A stretch of 41,944 nucleotides of DNA from Streptomyces albicerus (GTDB lineage: Bacteria > Actinomycetota > Actinomycetes > Streptomycetales > Streptomycetaceae): contig NZ_VWMY01000083.1 of the NCBI RefSeq assembly GCF_008905045.1, positions 1 to 41,944 on the forward strand. The letters run 5' to 3'. The position numbers and the translations under genes are program-made. The notes below the pieces were generated by a model. The model did not search any database. It was not told the DNA's origin and saw only the letters and a list, made by a program, of their open reading frames with translations. Shown here one piece after another: positions 1 to 10,000 of the stretch (positions are counted from its first letter, which is position 1; every line of letters begins with the position of its first letter).

Positions 1-90
1 GAAGCCGAGAGTGGGGGAGAAGCCGAGAGTGGGGGAGAAGCCGAGAGTGGGGGAGAAGCCGAGAGTGGGGGAGAAGCCGAGGGTGGGGGA
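1..90. repeat. Five tandem 18-bp units in the upstream leader
   Basis: The unit GAAGCCGAGAGTGGGGGA occurs five times head to tail at 1-18, 19-36, 37-54, 55-72 and 73-90; the last copy has one change (GAGGGT). The unit resembles fragments of the dispersed GC-rich intergenic elements common in Streptomyces. Its length is a multiple of three, but no start codon and ribosome binding site ties it to a gene, so it is treated as intergenic. The array may continue beyond the left edge. The rest of 91-314 has no supportable gene; it contains only the short direct repeats listed separately. Confidence 0.85.
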
Positions 91-210
91 GCGACCAGCC
101 ACGGACGGCCCGCGGTCGTAGTACCGCACATCCCGCGGACCGCTTTGCGCCGTAGTTGCGAAGGCACCCTCGCCGCTACCGTCGTGGGTGACGAAGGGCG
201 CACATCGTCG

Positions 211-272
211 TGTGTCCTGCTAGGTCCTGCTAGGTCCTGTCGTCCAGGTCCTGCTGGGTCCTGTCGTCGTCC
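211..272. repeat. Short direct repeats in the glgP leader
   Basis: The motif GGTCCTGCT/GGTCCTGTCGTC recurs about five times in 62 bases just upstream of glgP (for example TGCTAGGTCC at 218-227 and 228-237). It may be a slippage product or part of a regulatory leader; no promoter hexamers stand out. The functional meaning is unknown. Confidence 0.6.
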
Positions 273-314
273 GTGTACGCCGCCCTGGTACGTCCTCCGT
301 GAAGGTGGAAGCTC

Positions 315-2933
315 GTGAAGGCCATCCGCAGATTCACCGTGCGTCCCGTACTCCCCGAAGCCCTTCACCCCCTCAGCGATCTGGCGCGCAATCTGCGCTG
401 GTCCTGGCATGCCGAGACCCGTGACCTCTTCCAGTCCGTGGACCCCGAGCGCTGGGCCGCCTCCGAACGCGATCCCGTACGCCTCCTCGGGAGCGTGTCG
501 CCCGGGCGGCTGGCCGAGCTGGCGGAGGACCGGCGCTTCCTGCGACGGCTCGCCGCGGCCGCCGACGACCTGAACGACTACGTGACCGGCGACCGCTGGT
601 ACCAGTCCCAGTCCTCCGAACTTCCCGCCGCCATCGCCTACTTCTCGCCCGAGTTCGGCATCACGGCCGCGCTGCCGCAGTACTCCGGCGGCCTCGGCAT
701 CCTCGCCGGGGACCATCTCAAGGCGGCCAGCGACCTCGGCGTACCCCTGATCGGCGTCGGACTCCTCTACCGGCACGGCTACTTCCGCCAGTCGCTGTCC
801 CGGGACGGCTGGCAGCAGGAGCACTATCCGGTCCTGGACCCGAACGAACTGCCCGTGTCCCTCCTGCGCGAGCCCGACGGCACACCCACCCAGGTGTCCC
901 TGGCCCTCCCCGGCGGCAAATCCCTCCACGCCCGTATCTGGCTGGCCCAGGTCGGCCGGGTCCCGCTGCTGATGCTCGACTCGGACGTGGAGGAGAACGA
1001 CCTCGGCGAGCGCGGCGTGACGGACCGGCTCTACGGCGGCGGCAGCGAGCACCGGCTCCTCCAGGAGATGCTGCTCGGCATCGGCGGGGTGCGTGCCGTA
1101 CGGACCTACTGCCGCCTCACGGGCCACGCGCGGCCCGAGGTGTTCCATACGAACGAGGGCCACGCGGGATTCCTCGGTCTGGAACGAATTCACGAACTCT
1201 CTTATGACGACATGGAATTCGACGCAGCACTGGAGGCGGTCCGGGCCGGGACGGTCTTCACGACCCACACTCCCGTTCCCGCCGGAATCGACCGCTTCGA
1301 CCGGGAGTTGGTGGCCCGGCACTTCGGCCCGGAGGCGGAACTCCCGCGCATTGATGTCGAACGCATTCTGCAATTGGGAATGGAGACATACCCGGGCGGC
1401 GAACCGAACCTCTTCAATATGGCGGTGATGGGCCTGAGGCTGGGCCAGCGGGCCAATGGGGTTTCGTTGCTGCACGGGCACGTGAGCCGGGAGATGTTCT
1501 CGGGCCTCTGGCCGGGCTTCGACCCGGACGAGGTGCCGATCACCTCCGTGACGAACGGGGTGCACGCGCCCACCTGGGTGGCACCCGAGGTCTTCCGCCT
1601 CGGCGCCCGCCAGATCGGCGCGCAGCGCACGGAGGACGCCATGACCGTCGGCGCCTCGGACCGCTGGGACGCCGTCGCCGAGATCCCCGACCAGGACATC
1701 TGGGACCTGCGCCGCGTGCTGCGCGAGCAGCTCGTGGTGGAGGTACGGGAGCGGCTGCACGCGTCCTGGCGGCAGCGCGGCGCCGGCACGGCCGAACTGG
1801 GCTGGATCGACGGCGTGCTGGACCCGGACGTCCTGACGATCGGCTTCGCGCGCCGGGTCCCGTCCTACAAGCGCCTGACGCTGATGCTGCGGGACAGGGA
1901 CCGTCTCATGGATTTGTTGTTGCACCCCGAGCGTCCGATCCAGATCGTGGTGGCGGGCAAGGCGCACCCGGCGGACGACGGGGGCAAACGCCTGGTCCAG
2001 GAGCTGGTGCGGTTCGCGGACGACCCGCGCGTACGGCACCGGATCGTCTTCCTCCCCGACTACGGCATGGCGATGGCGCAGAAGCTGTACCCGGGCTGCG
2101 ACATCTGGCTCAACAACCCGCTGCGCCCGCTGGAGGCATGCGGGACTTCGGGCATGAAGGCGGCGCTGAACGGCTGTCTGAACCTCTCCGTCCTGGACGG
2201 CTGGTGGGACGAGTGGTTCCAGCCGGACTTCGGCTGGGCGATCCCCACGGCGGACGGCACGGCGGTGGACGACGACCGCCGGGACGACCTGGAGGCCTCC
2301 GCGCTCTACGACCTCCTGGAGCAGCGGGTGGCCCCGCGTTTCTACGAACGCGGCCAGGCCGGCCTCCCCGACCGCTGGATCGAGATGGTCCGCCAGACCC
2401 TCACCCACCTGGGCCCGAAGGTGCTGGCGGGCCGCATGGTCCGCGAGTACGTGGAACGCCTCTACACCCCCGCGGCCCACGCCCACCGCGCCATGGACCC
2501 CGCCTCAGCAAGGGAGTTGGCGATCTGGAAGTCCCGCGTCCGCACGGCCTGGCCGCACGTCACGGTCGACCACGTCGAGACGACGGCCGCCACGCAGACG
2601 GCCGAACTCGGCACGACGCTGTCCCTCCGGGTCCGCGTGGGCCTGGGCGACCTGGCCCCGGACGACGTCGAGGTCCAGGCGGTCTCGGGGCGTGTGGATT
2701 CGGAGGACCGCATCACCGACGCGGCGGCGGTGCCGCTGAAGCCGGCGGGCGGTCCGGACACGGAGGGGCGGTGGGTGTACGAGGGCCCACTGTCCCTGGA
2801 CCGCACGGGGCCCTTCGGATACACGGTGCGGATTCTGCCTGCGCATCGACTGCTGGCGACCAGTGCTGAGGTGGGGTTGGTGGCGGTGCCTTCTGAGGGG
2901 ATGGGGGAGGGGGCGGGGGTTTTGATGCGGTGA
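315..2933 (+). CDS. glgP: Alpha-glucan (glycogen) phosphorylase, GT35
   Basis: Predicted cytosolic phosphorylase that releases glucose-1-phosphate from the non-reducing ends of glycogen or maltodextrins using a pyridoxal-phosphate cofactor. The 872-residue length fits the bacterial DUF3417-type phosphorylases, with the N-terminal DUF3417 segment at about residues 14-125 and the catalytic GT35 region following. The PLP-attachment motif EACGTSGMK is at residues 607-615, so Lys615 should carry the cofactor. The GTG start at 315 is supported by GAAGGTGG a few bases upstream. It stands alone, followed by 243 bases before the next likely start. Functionally it pairs with the debranching enzyme at 34813-37095, although they are not adjacent. 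A patch near 1140-1450 uses more A/T-ending codons than the rest of the gene. Assignment to the family is firm; exact glucan preference is not visible. Confidence 0.95.
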   Translation: MKAIRRFTVRPVLPEALHPLSDLARNLRWSWHAETRDLFQSVDPERWAASERDPVRLLGSVSPGRLAELAEDRRFLRRLAAAADDLNDYVTGDRWYQSQSSELPAAIAYFSPEFGITAALPQYSGGLGILAGDHLKAASDLGVPLIGVGLLYRHGYFRQSLSRDGWQQEHYPVLDPNELPVSLLREPDGTPTQVSLALPGGKSLHARIWLAQVGRVPLLMLDSDVEENDLGERGVTDRLYGGGSEHRLLQEMLLGIGGVRAVRTYCRLTGHARPEVFHTNEGHAGFLGLERIHELSYDDMEFDAALEAVRAGTVFTTHTPVPAGIDRFDRELVARHFGPEAELPRIDVERILQLGMETYPGGEPNLFNMAVMGLRLGQRANGVSLLHGHVSREMFSGLWPGFDPDEVPITSVTNGVHAPTWVAPEVFRLGARQIGAQRTEDAMTVGASDRWDAVAEIPDQDIWDLRRVLREQLVVEVRERLHASWRQRGAGTAELGWIDGVLDPDVLTIGFARRVPSYKRLTLMLRDRDRLMDLLLHPERPIQIVVAGKAHPADDGGKRLVQELVRFADDPRVRHRIVFLPDYGMAMAQKLYPGCDIWLNNPLRPLEACGTSGMKAALNGCLNLSVLDGWWDEWFQPDFGWAIPTADGTAVDDDRRDDLEASALYDLLEQRVAPRFYERGQAGLPDRWIEMVRQTLTHLGPKVLAGRMVREYVERLYTPAAHAHRAMDPASARELAIWKSRVRTAWPHVTVDHVETTAATQTAELGTTLSLRVRVGLGDLAPDDVEVQAVSGRVDSEDRITDAAAVPLKPAGGPDTEGRWVYEGPLSLDRTGPFGYTVRILPAHRLLATSAEVGLVAVPSEGMGEGAGVLMR

Positions 2934-3063
2934 GAGCGAGGGGCCCGTCTACTTGAGGTGACTGCAGGGTTGGCCTTGAATCTCCTTCCCGTTCACCTTT
3001 CCTCGGGCTAATTCCAGCCTTTTCCTGAGCTCGAGCCGAAAACGCCCCGCTCATATCGCGCGT

Positions 3064-3100
3064 TTGACTTCATAACCGCTCTGGAGTGATGTGGATCACT
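3064..3100 (+). promoter_or_regulatory. Possible -35 element and Crp-like palindrome
   Basis: TTGACT at 3064-3069 matches five of six bases of the -35 consensus. About 15 bases downstream lies AGTGATGTGGATCACT (3085-3100), a perfect 6-bp inverted repeat with the core GTGA-N6-TCAC, which is the core form bound by Crp-family regulators. It would overlap a -10 region, although no good -10 hexamer is visible (TGATGT at 3087 is the best). The site lies upstream of the LamG-domain gene, so repression or cAMP-Crp-type control is an inference only. Confidence 0.4.
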
Positions 3101-3176
3101 CTTGACCGTGGGAATGGCTGTGCGTTTCTGTTCGCCCTGGTATTTGTGTTGTTCCTGTGACGCCGGGGTGGGGATC

Positions 3177-6100
3177 GTGGGCGGGGAGACGGGGGCTGGG
3201 CAGGCACATACGCGGCGCAGACGTCTGTGTCGAGTGGTGTCTGCCGTGGCCGCGTGGTGTGTTCTGGGGTCGGCGCCTGTGGCGCTGTCGGTCGCCTCAC
3301 CGACGGGGGCGGCACCGCCCTCGTCGGTGAGGCAGCCGACAGCTTCCGAGAAGGCGGCAGCGTCCGGGGAGGCGGTGGAGGACACCGCCCAACGCACGGA
3401 GTATTCACAGACGTTCGCGAATCCGGACGGGACGTTCACGCTGACGCAGTCGACGACGCCGGAGCGGGCTCGTGACGCGGACGGGGCATGGCGGGACATC
3501 GACGCAACGCTGGAGCGTCGTGCCGACGGCACCGTGAGACCCAAGTCCGCAGTGGTGGACCTGGAGTTCTCCGGTGGCGGAGATGGCGACGACATGATCC
3601 GGCTGGGACAGGGAGGGCGGTCGTTCACGCTCGGCTGGCCTGGGCGCCTGCCCGAGCCCACGCTGGAGGCTGCGACCGCCACGTACGCGGAAGTCCTTCC
3701 CGGCGTGGACCTGCAGCTGACCGCCACGGCCGAGGGCTACCGGCAGGTGCTGGTGGTCAAGTCGTCCGAGGCCGCGGGCAGTGACGAGTTGGAACGACTG
3801 AGTTTCGCTGCCGCTGGTGACGGCCTTGAGGTGGTGCCGGGCGCAGGCGGTGGGCTGCGGGCCGTCGACGAGGACGGCAACGCCGTGTTCAACGGTCCCG
3901 CCGGTCAGATGTGGGACTCCGCCGGGGACCAGGACGCCGGTACGCAGACCCAGTTGCTGCGTTCCGCTGCTGCGGCACAAGGCCCCGAGGCCGCCGCCGA
4001 GCGGGATCCCGCACAACCCGGTGCGGGCGATGCCAGCGCCGTGCTGCCGGTGCGGGTCGAGGCCGGGACCGTCACGGTGAATCCGGACCTCGACCTGTTG
4101 CGCGGCTCGAAGACCGTCTATCCCGTCTACATCGACCCGCCCGTCGGCCTCGGCCGCTCGGAGCGTACGAAGATCTCCTCGGACGGTGACCGGTTCTGGC
4201 AGTTCAACGGTGACCTGGGCGTGGGCCGGTGTGGCACCGCGGACGGCTACTCCTGCGGAAACAACTACATCGACCGGATGCTGTTCGAGTTCGGGCCGGG
4301 CAAGTTGAGCGGCAAGTACGTACTGGACGCGACGTTTCGGGCGTACGAGACGTGGTCGTTCAACTGCGACGCCAAGTGGCTGAACCTGGTGCGTACGAAC
4401 AACATCTCCGAGGGCACGCGCTGGCCGGGGCCCTCCACGATCGACCACATGGGAGACCGGCTTGTCTCGGCGGGCCGCGGTGACAATTGCTCCCCCGATC
4501 AGCCAGACAAGTGGATCGAGTTCAACGACGATCCCGCGCAGCCGGAGGAGAACCTGACCTCGACGGTGCGTGCGTTCGCGGACGGCAAGTTCTCCCGGCT
4601 GACGCTGATGTTGTGGGCGAAGGACGAGAGCGACCCGCGGGCGTGGAAGCGGTTTGACGACAACGCCGAGTTGCAGGTCACGTACGTGCCCCGACCGGGT
4701 GTGCCGACGGACGTGGGGCTGATTCCGGGCGACGGCAAGACCGCGTACTGCGAGAAGGCATCCACCAAACCGCTGATCGTCACCCGCCTCGATCCCATGG
4801 TGCAGGCACGTGTGCAGACCAAGGTGCAGCCGGGGAGTGGTGAGGAAAAGGGGTCGCTGCAGGCCGAGTTCATCGTGGAGAACAGGCACTCGGACGGAGT
4901 GTGGGGTACGGCCTGGTCCGGCGCCCAGCCGTCATCCGGATGGCATCCCGACGGCACGCTGGAGAAGATGCGCACCAATGACCGTGGGGATGGTGGGGTC
5001 TACCGCTACAAGGCGCGTACGCAGTCGCACTGGGCGTATGGCGGCAAGAGCGGGGATCTCTATTCGTCGTATTCGTCGTGGTGTTACTTCAACGTGGACG
5101 CCAGTGCTCCGAAGGTGCCGCAGATCATCAACAACGGTCCGTACCAGGAGTGCACCGACAACGACTGCCCGGGGCTCGGTGGTCCCGGAACGGCGGGCTC
5201 TTTCACCTTCAAGCCCAACACGGCTGACAAGGACGTCACGGGCTTCAGGTGGAAGCTCATCGCCGGTTCCACGGGCCGGGTCAACGAAGTCACCGGAACC
5301 TCGCCCACCGTTTCGGTCGTCCCTCAGCTCGGCGGCACCCAGGTGCTGTCGGTATGGGCCCTCGATGTGCGCGGCCGCGACGGCACTCCGGCGGAGTTCA
5401 TCTTCAAGGTGGCACCCCCTGAGGCGGAATCAGGTCGCTGGCACTTCGACGACAACGCCCGCGAGGCGGGTACCCGAACGGCCCTGGACACCGCCACGGT
5501 CGGCACCCGGCACCCCGCCACGCTGACCAACGCGGGCGCGGGCTGGTCGACGATGGCTCGGCGCGGTGACGCCGATCAATCGCTGTGGTTGAACGACACC
5601 TCAAACGCGGACCAGCAGACCGGTTACGCCGTCACCTCGTCCCCCGCCGTCATCACCAGGGACTCCTTCACGGTCTCGGCCTGGGCCTATCTCACCGATG
5701 CCGCCGAGACGCGGGTCGTGCTGTCGCAGTCGTCGGCCACGCTGGGGCAGGCTCTGTCCCTGTCGTACTCACCCGGCGACCAGAGGTGGGGCTTCAGCCG
5801 CTCGGCGACGGACGCCAACAGCCCGGCGTGGATCCGTTCGCCCGCCGACCAGCCGGCCACGCTGAACGTGTGGACTCATCTGGCCGGTGTCTTCCAGACC
5901 CAGGGTGACACGGATCCGAAGAACGACACCGTCCAACTGTTCGTCAACGGGCGCCCGCAGGGCCAGCCGATCAATCTCTACGCCAAGTCGTCCGCGTATC
6001 AGCCGTGGACGGCGAGCGGTGGACTGAACATCGGGCGGTCGCCTGGGGGGCAGTACTTCCACGGGCGGGTGGACGAGGTGGCGGTGTGGCAGTACGCGCT

Positions 6101-6881
6101 GACACCGGCGGACATCGCGCAGGAAGCGCGAGCTCTCGGCCCGGACCGTGTGCCGGTCAACGAACTGGTGGCCCAGTGGGACGCCACGTCCGCCACGGGG
6201 GCCGAGATCACCGAGCGGACCGCCTATCCACGGCCCGCGATGAAATTGTCGGCATCGGGCGCCGTACTGAACGAGGACAGCAACGCGCTGACCCTGGACG
6301 GAGCAGCGGGTTACGCCTCTGCGACAGGTCCCGTGATCGACGAGGGCGGATCGTTCACGGTGTCCGCGAGCGTGCAGTTGGAGGCCGCAAAACTGGCGGC
6401 CAAGCCGGTCGGGTACCGAGGACAGGTGGCCGGGCAGCGGATCGGCGGGGAGTCGTCCTGGGCGCTGTGGGTGACGAAGCCCGGGGACAGGGTGTACCAG
6501 TGGAAGTTCACCCGCACGGCCGTCGGCTCGGACGGGAAGGTCACGCAGAGCGCCGAAGTACCCGCCGTGGACATCGCTGAGACCGATACCTGGGTGCAGT
6601 TGACTGGCGTCTTCGATGCCCAGGCAACGTCGGATCAGGATGATCTCCAACGCGGCCGACTCCAGCTCTACGTGGGGCAGGACGAGCAAGGCGACTCCGA
6701 TGCGATGGGCTTCACCGCCGTCCAGCAGGGCAGCGGAGAGCTGGCCATGGGCCGGGGCGCTGTCGGCGGATCCACCGGCAATCACCTGCTCGGAAACCTC
6801 GGCGACTTGAGGATCTGGACCGGAGCCATGAACCGCGAGCAGATCCGCTCCCAGGTGATGGCGGAACCGGATACCACCTGA
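3177..6881 (+). CDS. Secreted LamG (concanavalin-A-like) domain protein
   Basis: Large exported protein of unknown role, probably binding carbohydrate or protein at the cell surface. From the GTG at 3177 the protein has 1,234 residues and a good signal peptide: a basic n-region with RRRR, a hydrophobic run and an Ala-rich cleavage region around ASPTGA. The upstream sequence GGGGTGGGG can serve as ribosome binding site. The frame stays open to a TTG at 3102 and ATG at 3114, which would add 21-25 residues before the signal; those starts cannot be excluded. The C-terminal 490 residues form two LamG/laminin-G-like jelly-roll domains (about residues 757-990 and 1000-1225; first one with FTVSAWAYL and VDEVAVWQYALT motifs). 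The N-terminal half resembles the extracellular segment found in streptomycete proteins encoded next to Rhs genes. The neighbour downstream is exactly such an Rhs gene. No catalytic residues were recognised. Confidence 0.85.
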   Translation: MGGETGAGQAHTRRRRLCRVVSAVAAWCVLGSAPVALSVASPTGAAPPSSVRQPTASEKAAASGEAVEDTAQRTEYSQTFANPDGTFTLTQSTTPERARDADGAWRDIDATLERRADGTVRPKSAVVDLEFSGGGDGDDMIRLGQGGRSFTLGWPGRLPEPTLEAATATYAEVLPGVDLQLTATAEGYRQVLVVKSSEAAGSDELERLSFAAAGDGLEVVPGAGGGLRAVDEDGNAVFNGPAGQMWDSAGDQDAGTQTQLLRSAAAAQGPEAAAERDPAQPGAGDASAVLPVRVEAGTVTVNPDLDLLRGSKTVYPVYIDPPVGLGRSERTKISSDGDRFWQFNGDLGVGRCGTADGYSCGNNYIDRMLFEFGPGKLSGKYVLDATFRAYETWSFNCDAKWLNLVRTNNISEGTRWPGPSTIDHMGDRLVSAGRGDNCSPDQPDKWIEFNDDPAQPEENLTSTVRAFADGKFSRLTLMLWAKDESDPRAWKRFDDNAELQVTYVPRPGVPTDVGLIPGDGKTAYCEKASTKPLIVTRLDPMVQARVQTKVQPGSGEEKGSLQAEFIVENRHSDGVWGTAWSGAQPSSGWHPDGTLEKMRTNDRGDGGVYRYKARTQSHWAYGGKSGDLYSSYSSWCYFNVDASAPKVPQIINNGPYQECTDNDCPGLGGPGTAGSFTFKPNTADKDVTGFRWKLIAGSTGRVNEVTGTSPTVSVVPQLGGTQVLSVWALDVRGRDGTPAEFIFKVAPPEAESGRWHFDDNAREAGTRTALDTATVGTRHPATLTNAGAGWSTMARRGDADQSLWLNDTSNADQQTGYAVTSSPAVITRDSFTVSAWAYLTDAAETRVVLSQSSATLGQALSLSYSPGDQRWGFSRSATDANSPAWIRSPADQPATLNVWTHLAGVFQTQGDTDPKNDTVQLFVNGRPQGQPINLYAKSSAYQPWTASGGLNIGRSPGGQYFHGRVDEVAVWQYALTPADIAQEARALGPDRVPVNELVAQWDATSATGAEITERTAYPRPAMKLSASGAVLNEDSNALTLDGAAGYASATGPVIDEGGSFTVSASVQLEAAKLAAKPVGYRGQVAGQRIGGESSWALWVTKPGDRVYQWKFTRTAVGSDGKVTQSAEVPAVDIAETDTWVQLTGVFDAQATSDQDDLQRGRLQLYVGQDEQGDSDAMGFTAVQQGSGELAMGRGAVGGSTGNHLLGNLGDLRIWTGAMNREQIRSQVMAEPDTT

Positions 6882-6911
6882 CGCTCATTCTCGTTCGGCG
6901 CCTGAGGCGTG

Positions 6912-6933
6912 GTGGCGGGGCATGCCCCGCCAC
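6912..6933. terminator. Perfect 22-bp palindromic hairpin
   Basis: Arms GTGGCGGGG (6912-6920) and CCCCGCCAC (6925-6933) are separated by CATG, which is itself palindromic. It sits 31 bases after the LamG gene stop and before the Rhs gene start. No T-run follows, which is usual for Streptomyces terminators. It suggests that the Rhs gene has its own promoter or depends on read-through. Confidence 0.7.
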
Positions 6934-7043
6934 GCCACCCGTCGAGGCGGGCGCCCCCAGACCTTCGACTCACCGATCCGTGCGGGCCGCACCGGCCCAT
7001 GCCTGAGTGCACTGCCATCTGCGGCGCGCAGGGAGAAGACGCG

Positions 7044-10000
7044 ATGAAACTGTTCAGGACCGCGAGACCCGTACGTATCAGTGTCATGAGCCCTTCAGGG
7101 GCCTGGGCCCGTCGGGCGGCCGCCTCAACGGGCCTTGTCATGCTGTGGGGCCTGCTGACCCCGGTGGCCTTCGCGGCCGACGCGGACCCGCTGGGAGCGC
7201 CGAAACTGCCGACTTCCCACAGCCAGAAGGTCAGGACCTTCACGGCGAAGCCTGACAAGAAGGCCGCTGCGGCGGTGGCGCGCGCGGAGGCGGCGGACGA
7301 TTCGGCAGCGGCCCGTGCGCGCAAGGACCAGCAGCGGAAGGTCACCTGGCCGACCGCGGGGCAGGCCACCGCAACACTGCCTGCGACGGGTTCGGCGACG
7401 GTCTCCCCGGGTTCGCTGCCGGTCACCCTCGCCAAGCCCTCCGAAGGCGAGGCGGCGAGCGAGGTCGCGGTCGAGGTCCTGGATCAGAAAGCCTCCGAGC
7501 GACTGGGGGTACGAGGAGTCGCGTTCCAAGTCAGCGCGAAAGAGGGAGGGGCGGCTCAACTCACCCTGAACTACGGAGCGTTCGCCTCGGCCTACGGCGG
7601 CGACTGGGCCGGCCGTCTGCAACTGCTGCGCCTGCCGGACTGCGCGCTGTCGGACCCGGCCGCCGCGATATGCCGTACACGCGACACCCTCGACTTCACC
7701 AACGACCGCTCCGAGCAACGCCTTTCCGCCCCCGTCTCACTGTCCGTCGACGGTGCCCCGATGGTGCTGGCGGTGGCGGCGGGCACCAAGTCCGGCGCCG
7801 GTGACTACAAGGCGACCCCGCTGTCGGCGTCCTCGACCTGGGACGCCGGCGGTTCGTCGGGCAACTTCACGTGGTCGTATCCGCTGCGGGTACCGCCGTC
7901 GGCGGCCGGGCCCAAGCCCGATCTGTCGATCTCGTACGACTCGGGCAGCGTCGACGGCCAGACAGCCTCATCCAACAACCAGGGCACGGCCATCGGTGCT
8001 GGCTTCGACCTGACCTCCTCATACATCGAGCGCAAGTACGGCTCGTGCGACGACGACGGGCAGACGGACAAGTTCGACCTGTGCTGGAAGTACGACAACG
8101 CGTCGCTCGTGCTGAACGGCAAGGCCACCGAGTTGGTCAAGGACGACATCAGCGGCAAGTGGCGGCTGAAGAACGATGACGCGTCCACGGTCACGCACTC
8201 GCCCGGCGCCGACAACGGTGACGACAACGGCGAGTACTGGACCGTCACCACCGGGGACGGCACCAAGTACGTCTTCGGCCTGAACAAGCTGGATGACGCG
8301 GGCGCCGGTGACCGCACCAACTCGGTCTGGACCGTGCCGGTCTTCGGTGACGACCCCGACGAGCCCGGTTACGACAGCGGCTCCTCCTTCTCCGGACGCG
8401 CCAAGAAGCAGGCCTGGCGCTGGAACCTCGACTACGTCGAGGACACGCACGCCAACGCCATGACGTACTGGTACGCGGCCGAGACTAACAACTACGACCA
8501 GCTCGGCGACGACACCACCGGCACCGGCTACACCCGCGGCGGCTATCTGAAGGAGATCCGTTACGGCCAGCGCGCCGGCGCGCTGTTCTCCGGCAGCCCG
8601 GCCGCCTCCAACAGGGTCGTCCTCTCCCACGCCGAGCGCTGTCTCGCCTCCGGCACCGGCTGCGACGAGCTGAAGGACGGCACCCGCGACAACTGGCCGG
8701 ACGTGCCCTTCGACGCCGTTTGCAAGGACGGCGACAAGTGCACCGGCAATGTGGGCCCGTCCTTCTTCACCCGCAAACGCCTCACGGGTGTCACCACCTA
8801 CGCGTGGAACGCCGCCGCGTCCACACCCGCCTTCGAGGCCGTGGACGCCTGGGCGCTGAAGCAGCGGTACCTCGACCCGGGCGACACGGGTGACTCCACG
8901 GACCAGTCCCTGTGGCTGGAGGAGATCAGCCACACCGGCAAGCACGGCGCCGAGCTCTCTCTGGACCCTGTGAGGTTCGGTCACGAGTTCCGGGCGAACC
9001 GCGTCGACGGCACGAGCGACGACATCCTTCCGCTCAACAGGCCGCGCCTGAAGACGGTCGTCTCCGAGACGGGCGCGCAGACCATCGTCAGCTACGCGGA
9101 CGCCGACTGCACAGCAGGTCAGAGCAAGCCCGCCCTGGACAGCAACACCCGGCGCTGCTACCCGGTGTACTGGTCGCCGAACGGCGAGAAGGACCCGGTC
9201 CTGGACTGGTTCCAGAAGTACCCGGTCACCTCCGTGTCCACCACCGACCCGCAGGGCGGCGGGGAGGCCGTGCAGCACACCTATCAGTACTCCACCGAGG
9301 GCGGCGCCTGGCACTACAACGACGACCCGCTGACGCCCGAGAAGCAGCGAACCTGGTCCGTCTGGCGCGGCTTCGGCAAGGTCACCCACCTCACCGGCGC
9401 ACCGAACGGCCCGCGCTCGAAGACAGTGACCGTCTACTTGCGGGGTATGAACGGCGACCGCGTCCTCGGCGCGGACGGCAAAACCCCGGACAAGGACAAG
9501 CGCAAAACGGCAGAGGTCACCGGCATCAAGGCCGGGAAGATCACCGACTCCGACCAGTACGCGGGCTTCACCCGGGAATCGGTGACCTACAACGGGGACG
9601 CGGAAGTCTCCGGCACGGTAAACGATCCCTGGTCGAAGAAGACAGCCACCCAGCACAAGTCGTACGCGGACACCGAGGCGTACTACGTGCGTACCGCCGC
9701 CACACACACCCGCACGAACATCACGAGCAAGCTCACGCCGTACGACCGAGTCCGCACGGTCAGAACCACCTTCGACGACTACGGCATGGCCGAGACCGTC
9801 GAGGACCAGGGCGACGACTCCGGCAGCGGCGATGAGACCTGCACCCGCACGTGGTACGCACGCAACGACGACAAGGGCATCAACTCCCTTGCCTCCCGCG
9901 TCCGCAAGGTCGGCAAAGCGTGCACGACATCGGACGCCGCCCTCGATCTCCCGGCCGACGCCGGCCGCCCTGGCGACGTGATCGCCGACACGGCCACCGT

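Noticed and set aside
1..90. CRISPR array
   Set aside because: Units are directly adjacent and identical, with no spacers.
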